From Leptospira tipperaryensis (GTDB lineage: Bacteria; Spirochaetota; Leptospiria; Leptospirales; Leptospiraceae), in assembly GCF_001729245.1 (NCBI RefSeq), contig NZ_CP015217.1:2532001-2596000 (forward strand): a stretch of 64,000 bases of DNA, in the 5' to 3' direction. This document shows positions 1-12,479 of this stretch, in pieces. Made by a program: the position numbers and the translations under genes. Below the pieces are notes generated by a model. The model saw only the letters and a list, made by a program, of their open reading frames with translations, ran no database searches and was not told the origin of the DNA. Every line of letters starts with the position of its first letter. Position 1 is the first letter of the stretch.

Positions 1-96
1 GTTTTCTACGAAGCAAAAACCGATCTGAATACCGGAAAGATCCAACTCACATCCAAGAAGAACCTACTGGAAATCTCAAAACGAGGCGGTTTGTGA
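1..96 (+). CDS. C-terminal end of an unidentified protein (partial)
   Basis: An open frame enters from the left edge and runs 31 codons to a TGA at 94-96. The visible tail is basic and hydrophilic, ending ISKRGGL, with no recognisable motif. Its stop overlaps the GTG start of the next gene (GTGA, 93-96), which points to one transcript with translational coupling to the downstream glycosyltransferase genes. That context suggests a role in sugar transfer or lipid-linked sugar metabolism, but this is only inference; the family cannot be named from 31 residues. Confidence 0.6.
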   Translation, partial: VFYEAKTDLNTGKIQLTSKKNLLEISKRGGL

Positions 97-803
97 ACCG
101 ACATTCCGTAAGCGTCGTCATACCGGCGTTAAACGAAGAAAAATCCATCGCCCTCGTTCTCGCGGACTTGAATAAAATTACCGACGTGAACATTATAGAA
201 ATCATCGTCGTCGACAACGGCTCGAAGGACCAAACCGCGAAAACCGCCTCCCAAAACGGCGCCGTGGTTTTAGAAGAACCGGAGAGAGGTTACGGCGCTG
301 CCTGTCTCAAGGGTCTGGAAAGAATCTTTCGATCCTCCGCGCCTCCGGATCTGGTTGCCTTTGTGGACGCCGACTATTCGGATTCTCCCTTAGAACTCAG
401 AGATTTGTTAAACGAATTCCAAAATCCGAATATAGATCTCGTGATCGGTTCGAGGGCCCTCGGTAAGGCGGAAAAGGGTTCGCTTTTGCCAGTTCAAAAA
501 TTCGGGAACTGGCTCTCCACGTTTTTAATCGGCATTTTGTATGGTGTAAAATTTACGGACCTCGGTCCGTTTCGTGTGATCCGTTTGGATTCTCTCAAAA
601 AATTGAATATGCAGGATCGGAATTTCGGATGGACTGTGGAAATGCAGATCAAAGCCGCCAAACTCGGAATGGATTGTGTGGAAGTTCCGGTCAGTTATAA
701 AAAAAGGATCGGGGTTTCGAAAGTAAGCGGAACGATTTCCGGATCGATCCGAGCTGGTTGGAAAATTCTTTATACGATCGCGAAACTTCAATTTACGAAA
801 TGA
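93..803 (+). CDS. GT2 glycosyltransferase, polyprenyl-phosphate mannose/glucose synthase-like
   Basis: A 236-residue GT-A fold glycosyltransferase of the dolichyl-phosphate mannose synthase type. It begins with the nucleotide-sugar binding strand VSVVIPALNEE, carries a DxD-type motif (VDAD, about residues 91-94), and has the late motifs GWTVEMQ (about 179) and GVSKVSG (about 210) typical of enzymes that load a sugar from NDP-sugar onto a polyprenyl phosphate. No C-terminal membrane pair is evident, so it probably works at the cytoplasmic membrane surface. It starts with GTG overlapping the previous stop, and its own stop overlaps the ATG of the next gene, a GT-C membrane transferase that could use the lipid-linked sugar it makes. 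The sugar itself cannot be told. Confidence 0.88.
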   Translation: MNRHSVSVVIPALNEEKSIALVLADLNKITDVNIIEIIVVDNGSKDQTAKTASQNGAVVLEEPERGYGAACLKGLERIFRSSAPPDLVAFVDADYSDSPLELRDLLNEFQNPNIDLVIGSRALGKAEKGSLLPVQKFGNWLSTFLIGILYGVKFTDLGPFRVIRLDSLKKLNMQDRNFGWTVEMQIKAAKLGMDCVEVPVSYKKRIGVSKVSGTISGSIRAGWKILYTIAKLQFTK

Positions 804-2242
804 GCAAGGAGTTTATTCTTTTTTTATTCTTTCTTCCTAGTGTCGTATTTCAGTTTTTTGGAGAAAGAAAGGACTTCGTTTTTTTGATCGCGGCGAATGT
901 TCCCGCCTTTTTCGCCTATTTTTGGGTCGTCTTTTCAAAGGAGATTACTGATCTTTTTTCTCTTTCTCAAAAATCAGTTTCCAAATTAATAATATTCCTT
1001 CCCCAAATTTCGAACTCTAAGATTTCTTTTCGAACTTGGATTTTTCTCGGACTCGTATTGAGGACGTTGATGTTTTTTTCAAAACCGATTCTTTCGGAAG
1101 ACGTGGATCGTTTTTTATGGGACGGACTTTTGGTTCAGGAAGGAATTTCTCCCTTTTCCATTCTTCCTAAAGAATTGGATCTTTCCATTTTCGACCGGTC
1201 CGTTCAACTGATCGCGACTCAATTATTAAACGAAATGAACTCGGCGAAATTCTATTCCGTTTATCCTCCACTACTTCAGTTTCTTTTTTTTATCAGCGCC
1301 AAAGGGATGTTATGGTTTCAAAACGTGTCGGCCGGAATGGCGATCTGGAAATCCATTTTGATTTTTTCGGAATTGGGTGTTCTTTGGTTTCTTTGTAAGA
1401 TCCTAAGAGAAAACGGTCTTTCGATCCAAAGAAGTCTGATCTATTGGCTAAACCCTCTCGCGATCTTGGAGATTGCGGGTAACTCACATCCCGAACCAAT
1501 TCTTCTTTTCTTTTTGATCGGCGCGGTCTATTTTCTTTGGAAATGGAACGAAAGACAAAAGACAAAGGATTTTCTCCTTCACGTTTTCTTTTTGTCCCTT
1601 GGAATTTTGACAAAGATCACTCCTCTTGTTCTTTTGCCTTGGACCGTCTTTATTTTAGTGGATCGAAAAAGATTCTCTCTCCTTTTTAAAACTTCCCTTT
1701 TTGCGACGGCGCTCGCGTTAGTCGGTCTTTTCTTTTTTCGGGAATCGTTTTTTGAAAAACAGAGCGAATCCGGGATCGGAGTTTTCTTTCAACTCTTCGA
1801 GTTCAACGGCGGTATTTATTATTTATTGCGGGAAACGTTGCGAGCAATCGGCGGGAATTTTTATCTCGCGGGAAAGATCTGCGGATGGGCAACGTTAGTT
1901 TTCATTCTCGCGTATTCTTATCGAAGAAAAAAAGAATCGGCGATTGCGGATTTTTTTCGCTCCTCGGAAACTATCTATTGGATCTTTCTTCTTTTTTCGA
2001 CGACCTTACATCCTTGGTACATTCTTCCCTTGCTGGTTTTTAGCATCTTTTCGAAAAGTGTCTCTCCTATCGTCTGGTCGGCTTTGATTCTCGTTTCGTA
2101 TTCCACCTATGCGGTGATTCCGTTCCGGGATTCTTTTTGGTGGATCGGTGTCGAATATGGAATTCTATTCTTCTTTTTGCATATTGATTACAAACTCATC
2201 TCATCGCTGAATCCATCTACACAGAGTTCGAGCGCGACCTAA
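800..2242 (+). CDS. Polytopic GT-C type (mannosyltransferase-like) membrane glycosyltransferase
   Basis: A 480-residue, strongly hydrophobic protein with about ten or more membrane segments. An early acidic loop (SEDVDRFLWDG) and a following YSVYPPLLQ stretch resemble GT-C/GT87-type transferases that take mannose or another sugar from a polyprenyl phosphate donor. I chose the ATG at 800 because it forms an ATGA overlap with the upstream GT2 stop; an in-frame TTG at 758 would give an N-terminal extension inside the GT2 gene. Pairing with a polyprenyl-phosphate sugar synthase is the classic donor-maker/donor-user arrangement. The acceptor (lipid, glycan or protein) is unknown. Confidence 0.78.
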   Translation: MSKEFILFLFFLPSVVFQFFGERKDFVFLIAANVPAFFAYFWVVFSKEITDLFSLSQKSVSKLIIFLPQISNSKISFRTWIFLGLVLRTLMFFSKPILSEDVDRFLWDGLLVQEGISPFSILPKELDLSIFDRSVQLIATQLLNEMNSAKFYSVYPPLLQFLFFISAKGMLWFQNVSAGMAIWKSILIFSELGVLWFLCKILRENGLSIQRSLIYWLNPLAILEIAGNSHPEPILLFFLIGAVYFLWKWNERQKTKDFLLHVFFLSLGILTKITPLVLLPWTVFILVDRKRFSLLFKTSLFATALALVGLFFFRESFFEKQSESGIGVFFQLFEFNGGIYYLLRETLRAIGGNFYLAGKICGWATLVFILAYSYRRKKESAIADFFRSSETIYWIFLLFSTTLHPWYILPLLVFSIFSKSVSPIVWSALILVSYSTYAVIPFRDSFWWIGVEYGILFFFLHIDYKLISSLNPSTQSSSAT

Positions 2243-2306
2243 ACGGATCCCGAAAGGTTCTTTTTTTAGTCGGGTTCACATAAACTTCTTCAAAAACATT
2301 CTTTCT

Positions 2307-2344
2307 AAAAAAACCTTTCATCTATGACCTAAACGAGGTTTTTT
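2307..2344 (+). terminator. Candidate rho-independent terminator after the glycosyltransferase operon
   Basis: An A7CCT / AGGT6 inverted repeat with a 19-nt loop ends in a T tract, between the GT-C stop (2242) and the RND pump start (2380). The stem is AT-rich and the loop long, so it may be weak. Confidence 0.4.
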
Positions 2345-2379
2345 GTCCATATCGTCTTTTTAAGAGTTCTTCGACACAC

Positions 2380-5676
<3,297 letters not shown>

Positions 5677-5698
5677 GGAAGGCTTTTTAGAAAACCGA

Positions 5699-5866
5699 TT
5701 TTGTCGTAACTACGACGGCCCTTCCGTGAAAGCGCGCGCCCCACCCTGATTGGGTGGAGGTGGTGGGCTCGTGGGAAAAAATCGGCAAGCTTTCCTCTAT
5801 CACAGAAAAACACTTCTCGCAAGAAGAATCTGCCTCTTCTCAGTTCTGTCGGAACTACGACAAAAT
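5699..5866 (+). repeat. Dispersed intergenic repeat, copy A
   Basis: About 168 bp flanked by TGTCGTAACTACGAC-like cores (5699-5716 and 5847-5862). Inside are CCGTGAAAG, a CCACCC-loop-GGGTGG hairpin, GGGAAAAAATCGGC and CTCTATCACA. The same ordered blocks occur in copies B to F of this window. No coding potential is apparent. Confidence 0.85.
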
Positions 5867-5893
5867 CAAAAGAAAACTTCCTTCAAAGGGTTT

Positions 5894-6054
5894 CGTCGGA
5901 ACTACGACATTCTTCCGTGAAAGCGCGGGGGCCCCACCCTGATTGGGTGGAGGTGGTGGGCTCGTGGGAAAAATCGGCAAGCTTTCCTCTATCACAGAAA
6001 ATCACTTCTCGCAAGAAGAATCTGCCTCTTCTCAGTTCTGTCGGAACTCCGACA
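5894..6054 (+). repeat. Dispersed intergenic repeat, copy B
   Basis: Same orientation and nearly the same sequence as copy A from the GGGTGG hairpin to the right-hand core TGTCGGAACTCCGACA (6039-6054), differing at only a few bases. This implies a recent local duplication. A short spacer (5867-5893) separates A from B. Confidence 0.85.
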
Positions 6055-6102
6055 AACCTCGCTCTCTATGGTCACTCCTCTGATCTCTCGGTCTTTGTTT
6101 TT

Positions 6103-6532
6103 ACAAAGAGCCAACGGCTACGCTCCGCGGCCTTTTGGCTAATTCGCTCTCTATGGATCGCGGTCTTTGTGTTTGGACAAAGAGCCAACGGCTACGCTCC
6201 GCGGCCTTTTGGCTAATTCGCTCTCTATGGATCGCGGTCTTTGTGTTTGGACAAAGAGCCAACGGCTACGCTCCGCGGCCTTTTGGCTAATTCGCTCTCT
6301 ATGGATCGCGGTCTTTGTGTTTGGACAAAGAGCCAACGGCTACGCTCCGCGGCCTTTTGGCTAATTCGCTCTCTATGGATCGCGGTCTTTGTGTTTGGAC
6401 AAAGAGCCAACGGCTACGCTCCGCGGCCTTTTGGCTAATTCGCTCTCTATGGATCGCGGTCTTTGTGTTTGGACAAAGAGCCAACGGCTACGCTCCGCGG
6501 CCTTTTGGCTAATTCGCTCTCTATGGATCGCG
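6103..6532 (+). repeat. 74-bp tandem repeat (VNTR candidate), about 5.8 copies
   Basis: Units start at 6103, 6177, 6251, 6325, 6399 and 6473; the last stops short at 6532. A diverged fragment lies just before the array (6059-6102). Each unit reads ACAAAGAGCCAACGGCTACG and continues through CCGCGGCC, TTTTGGCT and CTCTATGGATCGCGG; AGCCAA and TTGGCT can pair as a hairpin. The full copies look identical. Since 74 is not divisible by 3 the array is not a protein repeat. It lies 88 bp upstream of thyX, in that gene's likely promoter or leader. Confidence 0.93.
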
Positions 6533-6619
6533 AATTATGTCCAAAAAAAGAGTTTCCGGTCAGGTTTCTCCCCTCAGGATTGTTCTACCGGGGATCCCCA
6601 AGTCCCGCCCGGAGATCCG

Positions 6620-8194
6620 ATGCTAACCCAAAAACCAGTCGTTTCACTACTTGATCACAGTAAGGACCCTTTCAATCTTGCGATCGCAACGGCAAGAACC
6701 TGCTATTCTTCCAAAGGAATTCTTCTTCCTTCCGACATGGTATCTTCTGAAAAGTCCATCGAGATTCGAGATCGTGTAGCAAAGTCTACAAAAAAAGCCG
6801 GTCACTTGACCACAAGACAACATCCTCAGTTCATCTTCACCTTGGATAAAGTCTCCCGACAATTCGTCTGGTCCTTCTTACACTCTCATCCATTTTATAA
6901 CTCGGAACAAGTATCTCAAAGATATGTAGAAGTCAAAAAGGAGAATTACTACGTTCCTCCAGGACTCAGCGGAAAACTTTTAGAACTCTATTTGGACGCA
7001 GTCGACTTTGCAAGTCAGGCTTATTTTTCTTATAACGAAATTCTTCATCCTTTTATCCAGGAAGAATATTTTAATATCTACAAGGCCAGAGCCAACTATC
7101 CGGACAAATGGCAGGGACCGATCAAGAAAAAATGTCTCGAAGTGGCGCGTTATCTGCTACCTCTCGGAACTTATACGTATCTCTATCATTCCATCAACGG
7201 ACTCACCCTCCATCGTTACTATCGACTGATGAATTCTTACGACGTCCCCGAAGAACAAAGAGCCGTCGTCACCGAAATGGTCAACCAAGTCCGTGCAGTA
7301 GATCCTCTCTACGCGGACGAGATGGACGATCCCCTTCCTCTCGAAGAAACGACCGAGTATCGTTTTTTTGATTCTATGTTCGGCGCGGTAAAGAGAGAAT
7401 TTCATCCGGAAGCCGCAGAGGCTTTTGTAAAAGAATACGACTCCGAACTCGGAGGAAGATATTCGAAACTAGTATCCCATTCTTCCAATGGACCTGAAAT
7501 TCTCGCACGATCGGTTCGATCTATATTAGGAATTCCTAAATCTTCTCTCGGTGATCAGGACGCAATCGATCTCGTTTTAAATCCGTCTAAGAATAAACAC
7601 TTAACTTCCACCTTGAACGAAAGTTCCCTGAGTCCGATCACGAGGGCCCTCTTTAACGTTCAGTATTCTTTTCAAAAAAGAATCTCCCACACCGCAGACA
7701 GTCAGGATCAGAGACATAGAATGGTTCCGGGTGGAAGACCGGTCCTCATGTCTCAGTATGCGGGAACTCCGGATTACATCACTCCTCTTGTGGTTCAAAA
7801 ATATCCACAGCTCAAAGAAAAATACGATTCCGATATGAATCAAATTTTCGAAAAGGTAAACCGATTCTTAGACGCGGGCGGTTCTCCCGAATACGCGACC
7901 TATCTTTTGCCGAACGCATTCCCGATCCGTTTTTACGAAAGCGGAGATCTTCTCAACCTCCATCACAAATGGAGATCTAGAACTTGTTACAACGCCCAAG
8001 AAGAAATCTTCCAAGCATCCGTAGACGAACTCACGGACGTCATGAAAGTGCATCCCGAGATCGCAAAGTGGATCAAGGCCCCTTGTTGGATTCGACTTCA
8101 AGGCGAAGTAAAACCCTATTGTCCGGAAGGCGACCACTACTGCGGAACCCAGGTCTGGAAAAGAGAATTGTCGGAGTATTCCAGAGTGATCTAA
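6620..8194 (+). CDS. thyX: Double-length ThyX-like flavin-dependent thymidylate synthase
   Basis: 524 residues; canonical ThyX subunits are about 220-250. The N-terminal half has a degenerate ThyX signature, [16 protein letters not shown] (about residues 88-103), where the usual RHR is replaced but the ExSxRY part is kept. The C-terminal half has QRHRMVPGG (about 363-371) and, later, a segment with NAQEEIF like the ThyX C-terminal AQxEIR motif. It therefore looks like two ThyX folds in tandem with complementary motifs. Expected role: methylation of dUMP to dTMP using methylene-THF and FADH2/NADPH. The ATG at 6620 was chosen because GGAG lies about 7 nt upstream; the frame stays open into the 74-bp repeat (to 6389), which I regard as accidental. 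Confidence 0.82.
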   Translation: MLTQKPVVSLLDHSKDPFNLAIATARTCYSSKGILLPSDMVSSEKSIEIRDRVAKSTKKAGHLTTRQHPQFIFTLDKVSRQFVWSFLHSHPFYNSEQVSQRYVEVKKENYYVPPGLSGKLLELYLDAVDFASQAYFSYNEILHPFIQEEYFNIYKARANYPDKWQGPIKKKCLEVARYLLPLGTYTYLYHSINGLTLHRYYRLMNSYDVPEEQRAVVTEMVNQVRAVDPLYADEMDDPLPLEETTEYRFFDSMFGAVKREFHPEAAEAFVKEYDSELGGRYSKLVSHSSNGPEILARSVRSILGIPKSSLGDQDAIDLVLNPSKNKHLTSTLNESSLSPITRALFNVQYSFQKRISHTADSQDQRHRMVPGGRPVLMSQYAGTPDYITPLVVQKYPQLKEKYDSDMNQIFEKVNRFLDAGGSPEYATYLLPNAFPIRFYESGDLLNLHHKWRSRTCYNAQEEIFQASVDELTDVMKVHPEIAKWIKAPCWIRLQGEVKPYCPEGDHYCGTQVWKRELSEYSRVI

Positions 8195-8240
8195 AATTCT
8201 TTCCGAAAACGATTCTACGCTGTAGAATGGTCGAAGAAGT

Positions 8241-9422
8241 ATGAAACTCACAGTGACCGACAGCCGAACCCGAGAACTCATTCGTTACAGAAGACAGATC
8301 CACAAACATCCCGAACTCCGTTACGAGGAAAATCAAACCGCCGGATTTGTGATCGATCATCTCAAGTCTCTCGGACTTTCCTTTCAGGATAAGATCGCGA
8401 AGACCGGAGTGGTCGCGTTAGTCGATTCCGGCAAACCGGGCAAAACGCTTCTCGTTCGCGCGGATATGGACGCACTCCCAATCTTTGAAGAATCCAAAGC
8501 GGAATACAAATCCGTTCACGACGGGGTCATGCACGCCTGCGGGCACGACGCTCACACTTCCATTCTTATGGGTCTCGCCTCGGATATCAAAGAAGACATC
8601 CGTTCCATTCTTCCCAAAGGGAAAGTTCTTCTCGTCTTCCAACCCGCGGAAGAAGGCGGACAAGGCGCTGACAAGATGATCGAGGAAGGAATATTAGAAA
8701 AATATAACGTTGATGCGGCGCTCGCGCTTCACGTCTGGAATCATATCCCGGTGGGAAAGGTCGGAGTTGTAGACGGTCCGATGATGGCCGCCGTAGACGA
8801 GTTTACGATTACGATCACGGGAATCAGCGGACACGGAGCGATGCCGCAACATACGGTAGACCCCATCGTCGTCGGAGCTCAGATCGTGACGGCACTTCAA
8901 ACGATCGTTTCTCGAAACACGGATCCGTTGGATTCTTGCGTCGTTACGGTTGGAAGTTTTCACTCAGGAAACGCGTTTAACGTGATTCCTGAAACTGCGG
9001 AACTCAAAGGTACGGTAAGAACCTATTCCAAGAAGATGTTTGAAGAAGTTCCCGGCAAACTCGAACGTGTAGTCAACGGAATTGCGTCCGCGCTCGGAGC
9101 CAAGGTTTCCATCCACTATGAAAGAACCAATCAACCCACGATCAACGATCCTTTTATGGCGAATATCGTCCGTAAGGCTTCGCTTAACATTCTCGGCGCG
9201 GACAGCGTAACCGAAGAACATACGAAGTCCATGGGTGGAGAAGATTTTTCTGCTTTTCTTATGAAAGTTCCCGGTTGTTATTTCTTTGTGGGTTCGATGA
9301 ACGAATCCAAAGGACTCATTCATCCTCATCACAGCTCCAAATTCGATATCGACGAAGATTCTCTCTCCATCGGACTTTCCGTCTTAAAAGAGGCGATTCG
9401 AATCTATCTTGAGGAAAATTAG
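8241..9422 (+). CDS. M20 family amidohydrolase (hippurate / IAA-amino-acid hydrolase type)
   Basis: A 393-residue cytosolic zinc peptidase-like enzyme expected to cleave N-acyl or aryl amides of amino acids. The metal site is visible: HACGHDAHT (about 97-105), PAEEGGQGA (about 135-143, general-base Glu pair), [10 protein letters not shown] (about 162-171) and the C-terminal HPHHSS (about 360). A dimerisation/lid domain lies between. It follows thyX by 46 bp on the same strand and may be cotranscribed, though function gives no link. The substrate cannot be fixed; N-acetyl-amino acid or N-acetyldiaminopimelate deacetylation are alternatives. Confidence 0.9.
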   Translation: MKLTVTDSRTRELIRYRRQIHKHPELRYEENQTAGFVIDHLKSLGLSFQDKIAKTGVVALVDSGKPGKTLLVRADMDALPIFEESKAEYKSVHDGVMHACGHDAHTSILMGLASDIKEDIRSILPKGKVLLVFQPAEEGGQGADKMIEEGILEKYNVDAALALHVWNHIPVGKVGVVDGPMMAAVDEFTITITGISGHGAMPQHTVDPIVVGAQIVTALQTIVSRNTDPLDSCVVTVGSFHSGNAFNVIPETAELKGTVRTYSKKMFEEVPGKLERVVNGIASALGAKVSIHYERTNQPTINDPFMANIVRKASLNILGADSVTEEHTKSMGGEDFSAFLMKVPGCYFFVGSMNESKGLIHPHHSSKFDIDEDSLSIGLSVLKEAIRIYLEEN

Positions 9423-9445
9423 AATTCTTTAAAATATCATGTCTT

Positions 9446-9464
9446 CCGCGACAACAAATCGCGG
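9446..9464. other. Small GC hairpin between convergent genes
   Basis: CCGCGA / TCGCGG with a 7-nt loop sits between the stops of the M20 gene and the SpoIIE gene. No T-run follows on either strand, so a transcription-end role is only possible. Confidence 0.35.
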
Positions 9465-9504
9465 GGATATACCTCGAGCCGTCAAGGAATTCATATAGAA
9501 ACGA

Positions 9505-12180
9505 TCAAACGACTCCGAGTGAATTTTTCACTTGAAGAGCTTTTGTATTTTTTGGATCGATGCTAAGAGCTCTTTCCACGAGATCATTTGCACGAGGAAG
9601 AACATTCAAAATCCTGTATATATCGGCAAGATTGATCAGATTCCGAGTTAAGGTAGGATCCTGTAGATAAGCTCGTTCCCCTAAATCCGCAGCTTTTTGA
9701 TAGAACTTTAGCATTTTGTAACAGAGAGACGCGTGATATAAAAAGTCGCTCGAATCCGCGCTTTGATCCAGAAGTGTTTCCCAGTATCCGATCGACTTCG
9801 CATAATCTTTTGCCTTGAGATAAAATTTTCCCAAAACTTTTAGGATTTGTTCGTTTTTCGGATCGAGCTCCAAGGCTTTCTCCAAAATATCCAACCCTTC
9901 TTGCACTCGATTTTTTTCGAGAAGTTCCTTTCCACGATCCAAGGCCTCTTGAAACGAATTTACGGGAAGGGTTTGAAAGGAAGGGAGAGACGACGTTTCA
10001 GGATGATACGTAATCTTCAAAAGAGTAAAATCATCGACCAAGGCACCGAATTTTACAATTCTATCATATACTTCTCTGAGATCTCCGTATCCTTCTTCTA
10101 CCCTTCTTAAAAACTGTTCCTGATCCTCGTTGATGATCCGATCTTCAGCCTTTCCGATCAGAAGATCGTCTCTTCCGTCCGAACCGATCACGATCGTATC
10201 ACCGGGAAGCATTCGAAAGGTTTTGATCGTAAGGTGTTGTTCGTTTTCGGGAATACCGATCTTACGAAGAGTCAATTCGTCTTCGATATAAGAAGCGACT
10301 CGATCCCGATACAAAACAGTCCAAGGATGTTCCGCATTGATATAATACAATAAACCGGAAGATTCTTCCACCAAACCCAAAACGATCGAGATATACATCG
10401 ATCCGTCAAAGGATTCGAAAATTTTCTGAAGTTCTAAAAACGCTTCCTTCAACCAACGTTCGGGAGATTTGTCTTTCTGAGAACTGATCCCGGATCGAGT
10501 CAGGATCGTATTAAAGACGGTTCCCATAACCAAGGCGCCACCCGCGCCTTGGATGGATTTCCCCATCGCGTCTCCGTTGACAAAGACCACATAACGTTTA
10601 CCGCTCAATTCCACGTTTCCGGAAATTAGAATATCTCCTCCGATCTCGTAGGTTTTCCCCTTGAACTCGAAGGACTTTTTCTGCTTTGTATAAAATTCGG
10701 TTCTTACTACCTTACTCGTGTTCTTATTGGATGAAAGGGGATTGATGAGAAGCGAAGTGAGAAAGTAATCCGCGTCCTGTTGCACCTTGAGACGATTGAC
10801 TTGTTCCAAGGATTGTTTGAGTTCTTCGGTTCTTTGTTCTACTTTTTTTTCAAGGTCTTCGTTTAAGTCTTCCACTTCCTCGTTTAACCGAACGAACTTA
10901 TTCGCAAGAATCGTCGCGATGCTTAGAATAAAAAATAGAAAAGCGTATCCGACGACTCTCGGAAATACGATCACGTTGCGAGCTCCGAGAGTATCCAAAA
11001 CTCCGGCGACCACGACGACCAAAACTCCGATCAGAATAAAGAACGCGTCTCGATCCTTTTGAACGATTCTACGGATCAAATAATACGAAATGAGGGAAAC
11101 ATACAAAATCCAACCGTATTGGACCGCGTGTTTGTTCAGAATATTGTAATGAATGACGTTGTTTGAAAAAAGATAGAAGATCGTAAACGCGACGTAACTG
11201 CCGTCCAAGACGTTTAAAATTAGATTTCTAGGATATTTAAAATAGACTCGGACAAAATTACCGAATAGAGGAATCAAAACCGTAAGAATGATATATTCCA
11301 CTTTTTTCATATAGATAAATTCGATCCCGAGATCGTATTTAATCTGGTTCCTTAAGAATTGATAAATAAAAAATAAAATCGTAAAAAGACCGTAGTAGAG
11401 ATTCTCCTGATCCGCTCGACGCCTAATATAAAGAAAAAGAAAATAACCTCCCACAGTGAGATAAATCATCAATAAGAATGTTTTAATATACTCGGCGCGA
11501 AGAAGATCCTTTAGAACCAAGGCGTTATCGCCGATAGCTGTCCGGTCCTGTTCGATTCCCACTTCGCGATCGAAAAATTTCTTAACTTGAATCACGATGA
11601 TATTTTTCTCACCCCTTCGAATGAGATCGTTTGGAATCGGATAGACTCGAATCTTATCGTAAGCCTGCGGAAAAGTTCCGTTCATATCGCCCGTAGCACC
11701 GATGAGAACTCCGTTGAGATACGTTCGATCCTTATCGTTGATCGTCCCCAACCTTATGGAAAGACTCGGAGCGGCCCACTCCTTTGGTGCGATAAATTTT
11801 TTAACGATATAAACCGTTTGAATCGATTCATCCTTTAACTTATGGACGCCCGGAGCCTTATAAATTTCGAAAGGAATCGAATTTTTCTTCCCATCCAGAT
11901 ATGACTGCGAAAAGGAAATCGGATTTAGCTCAGAAGTCGTGAGCTCCCAGTGATGCTCCTCATTGGAATCCAGGCTCGTGATCGTATCCAAGGAAGAAAT
12001 TTTTTGAATCGATTCCGAATCCACGGAAACAGAAAAGATAAAACTACTCACAAAAAAAAGTGTGAGAAGATGATAGATCGAAAACTTTTGTAAAAAGCGA
12101 ATTCGATGGATGAAAGTATAAGAAAAGGAATTGAATTTCTTTTTGGAAACCGGACCGAGGGCATGTTCGTATAAAAACAT
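9505..12180 (-). CDS. 7TM sensor with SpoIIE-type PP2C phosphatase and TPR repeats
   Basis: 891 residues with a clear domain order: N-terminal membrane/signal segment (about 33-50), extracytoplasmic jelly-roll sensor resembling galactose-binding/7TMR-DISM ectodomains (about 60-215), seven membrane helices (about 233-425), a coiled coil (about 430-475), a SpoIIE/RsbU-like PP2C domain (GGDIL near 512, GDAMGK about 30 residues later, SDGRDD near 663), then TPR units (about 745-891). It should sense an outside cue and dephosphorylate a partner, typically an anti-sigma-factor antagonist. No anti-sigma or STAS gene is adjacent, so the partner is unknown. Its upstream gap (12181-12479) is 299 bp. 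Confidence 0.9.
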   Translation of the reverse strand: MFLYEHALGPVSKKKFNSFSYTFIHRIRFLQKFSIYHLLTLFFVSSFIFSVSVDSESIQKISSLDTITSLDSNEEHHWELTTSELNPISFSQSYLDGKKNSIPFEIYKAPGVHKLKDESIQTVYIVKKFIAPKEWAAPSLSIRLGTINDKDRTYLNGVLIGATGDMNGTFPQAYDKIRVYPIPNDLIRRGEKNIIVIQVKKFFDREVGIEQDRTAIGDNALVLKDLLRAEYIKTFLLMIYLTVGGYFLFLYIRRRADQENLYYGLFTILFFIYQFLRNQIKYDLGIEFIYMKKVEYIILTVLIPLFGNFVRVYFKYPRNLILNVLDGSYVAFTIFYLFSNNVIHYNILNKHAVQYGWILYVSLISYYLIRRIVQKDRDAFFILIGVLVVVVAGVLDTLGARNVIVFPRVVGYAFLFFILSIATILANKFVRLNEEVEDLNEDLEKKVEQRTEELKQSLEQVNRLKVQQDADYFLTSLLINPLSSNKNTSKVVRTEFYTKQKKSFEFKGKTYEIGGDILISGNVELSGKRYVVFVNGDAMGKSIQGAGGALVMGTVFNTILTRSGISSQKDKSPERWLKEAFLELQKIFESFDGSMYISIVLGLVEESSGLLYYINAEHPWTVLYRDRVASYIEDELTLRKIGIPENEQHLTIKTFRMLPGDTIVIGSDGRDDLLIGKAEDRIINEDQEQFLRRVEEGYGDLREVYDRIVKFGALVDDFTLLKITYHPETSSLPSFQTLPVNSFQEALDRGKELLEKNRVQEGLDILEKALELDPKNEQILKVLGKFYLKAKDYAKSIGYWETLLDQSADSSDFLYHASLCYKMLKFYQKAADLGERAYLQDPTLTRNLINLADIYRILNVLPRANDLVERALSIDPKNTKALQVKNSLGVV

Positions 12181-12305
12181 AAAAACAACTCTTCCTTAGT
12201 TCTTATTTGGTTTTAAAGACAGAACTCTATTTGTAAATTTAGGAATCGAAAACGTTACTCGCTTTCTTCTAAAGAAGAACCAAAGTCATTCTGTCTTCGG
12301 ACTTC

Positions 12306-12333
12306 CCAAAAAGCTCCTACAAAAGTAGGAACT
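12306..12333 (-). terminator. Terminator-like hairpin downstream of the Xaa-Pro aminopeptidase gene
   Basis: On the minus strand AGTTCCTAC-TTTT-GTAGGAGCT forms a 9-bp stem (one G-U pair) followed by TTTTTGGG. It is about 150 bp past the minus-strand stop at 12480. The arms match the core that borders the dispersed repeats elsewhere. Nothing else is recognised between 12181 and 12479. Confidence 0.5.
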
Positions 12334-12479
12334 CCTTCAAAACCGAAAAATCAATACAACTAACGTTCTCATTCCGGTTAAGACAAGGAAAAATTTACTT
12401 TCTTAAGAATGAGGATTTTCTTTTTATAAAACAAGCCATCAATCAAATCGATTCCTACGCCGCAAACGACGACTTAGGT

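Noticed and set aside
5699..6054. Insertion sequence
   Set aside because: Repeat copies have no transposase ORF and are too short; at most a MITE-like element.
6389..6619. N-terminal extension of ThyX through the VNTR
   Set aside because: Repeat-derived Arg/Leu-rich sequence; a good ATG and SD exist at 6620.
6151..6654. Many short ORFs of 61-65 codons, both strands, in the VNTR
   Set aside because: Identical products at 74-bp steps arise from the tandem repeat; no initiation signals.
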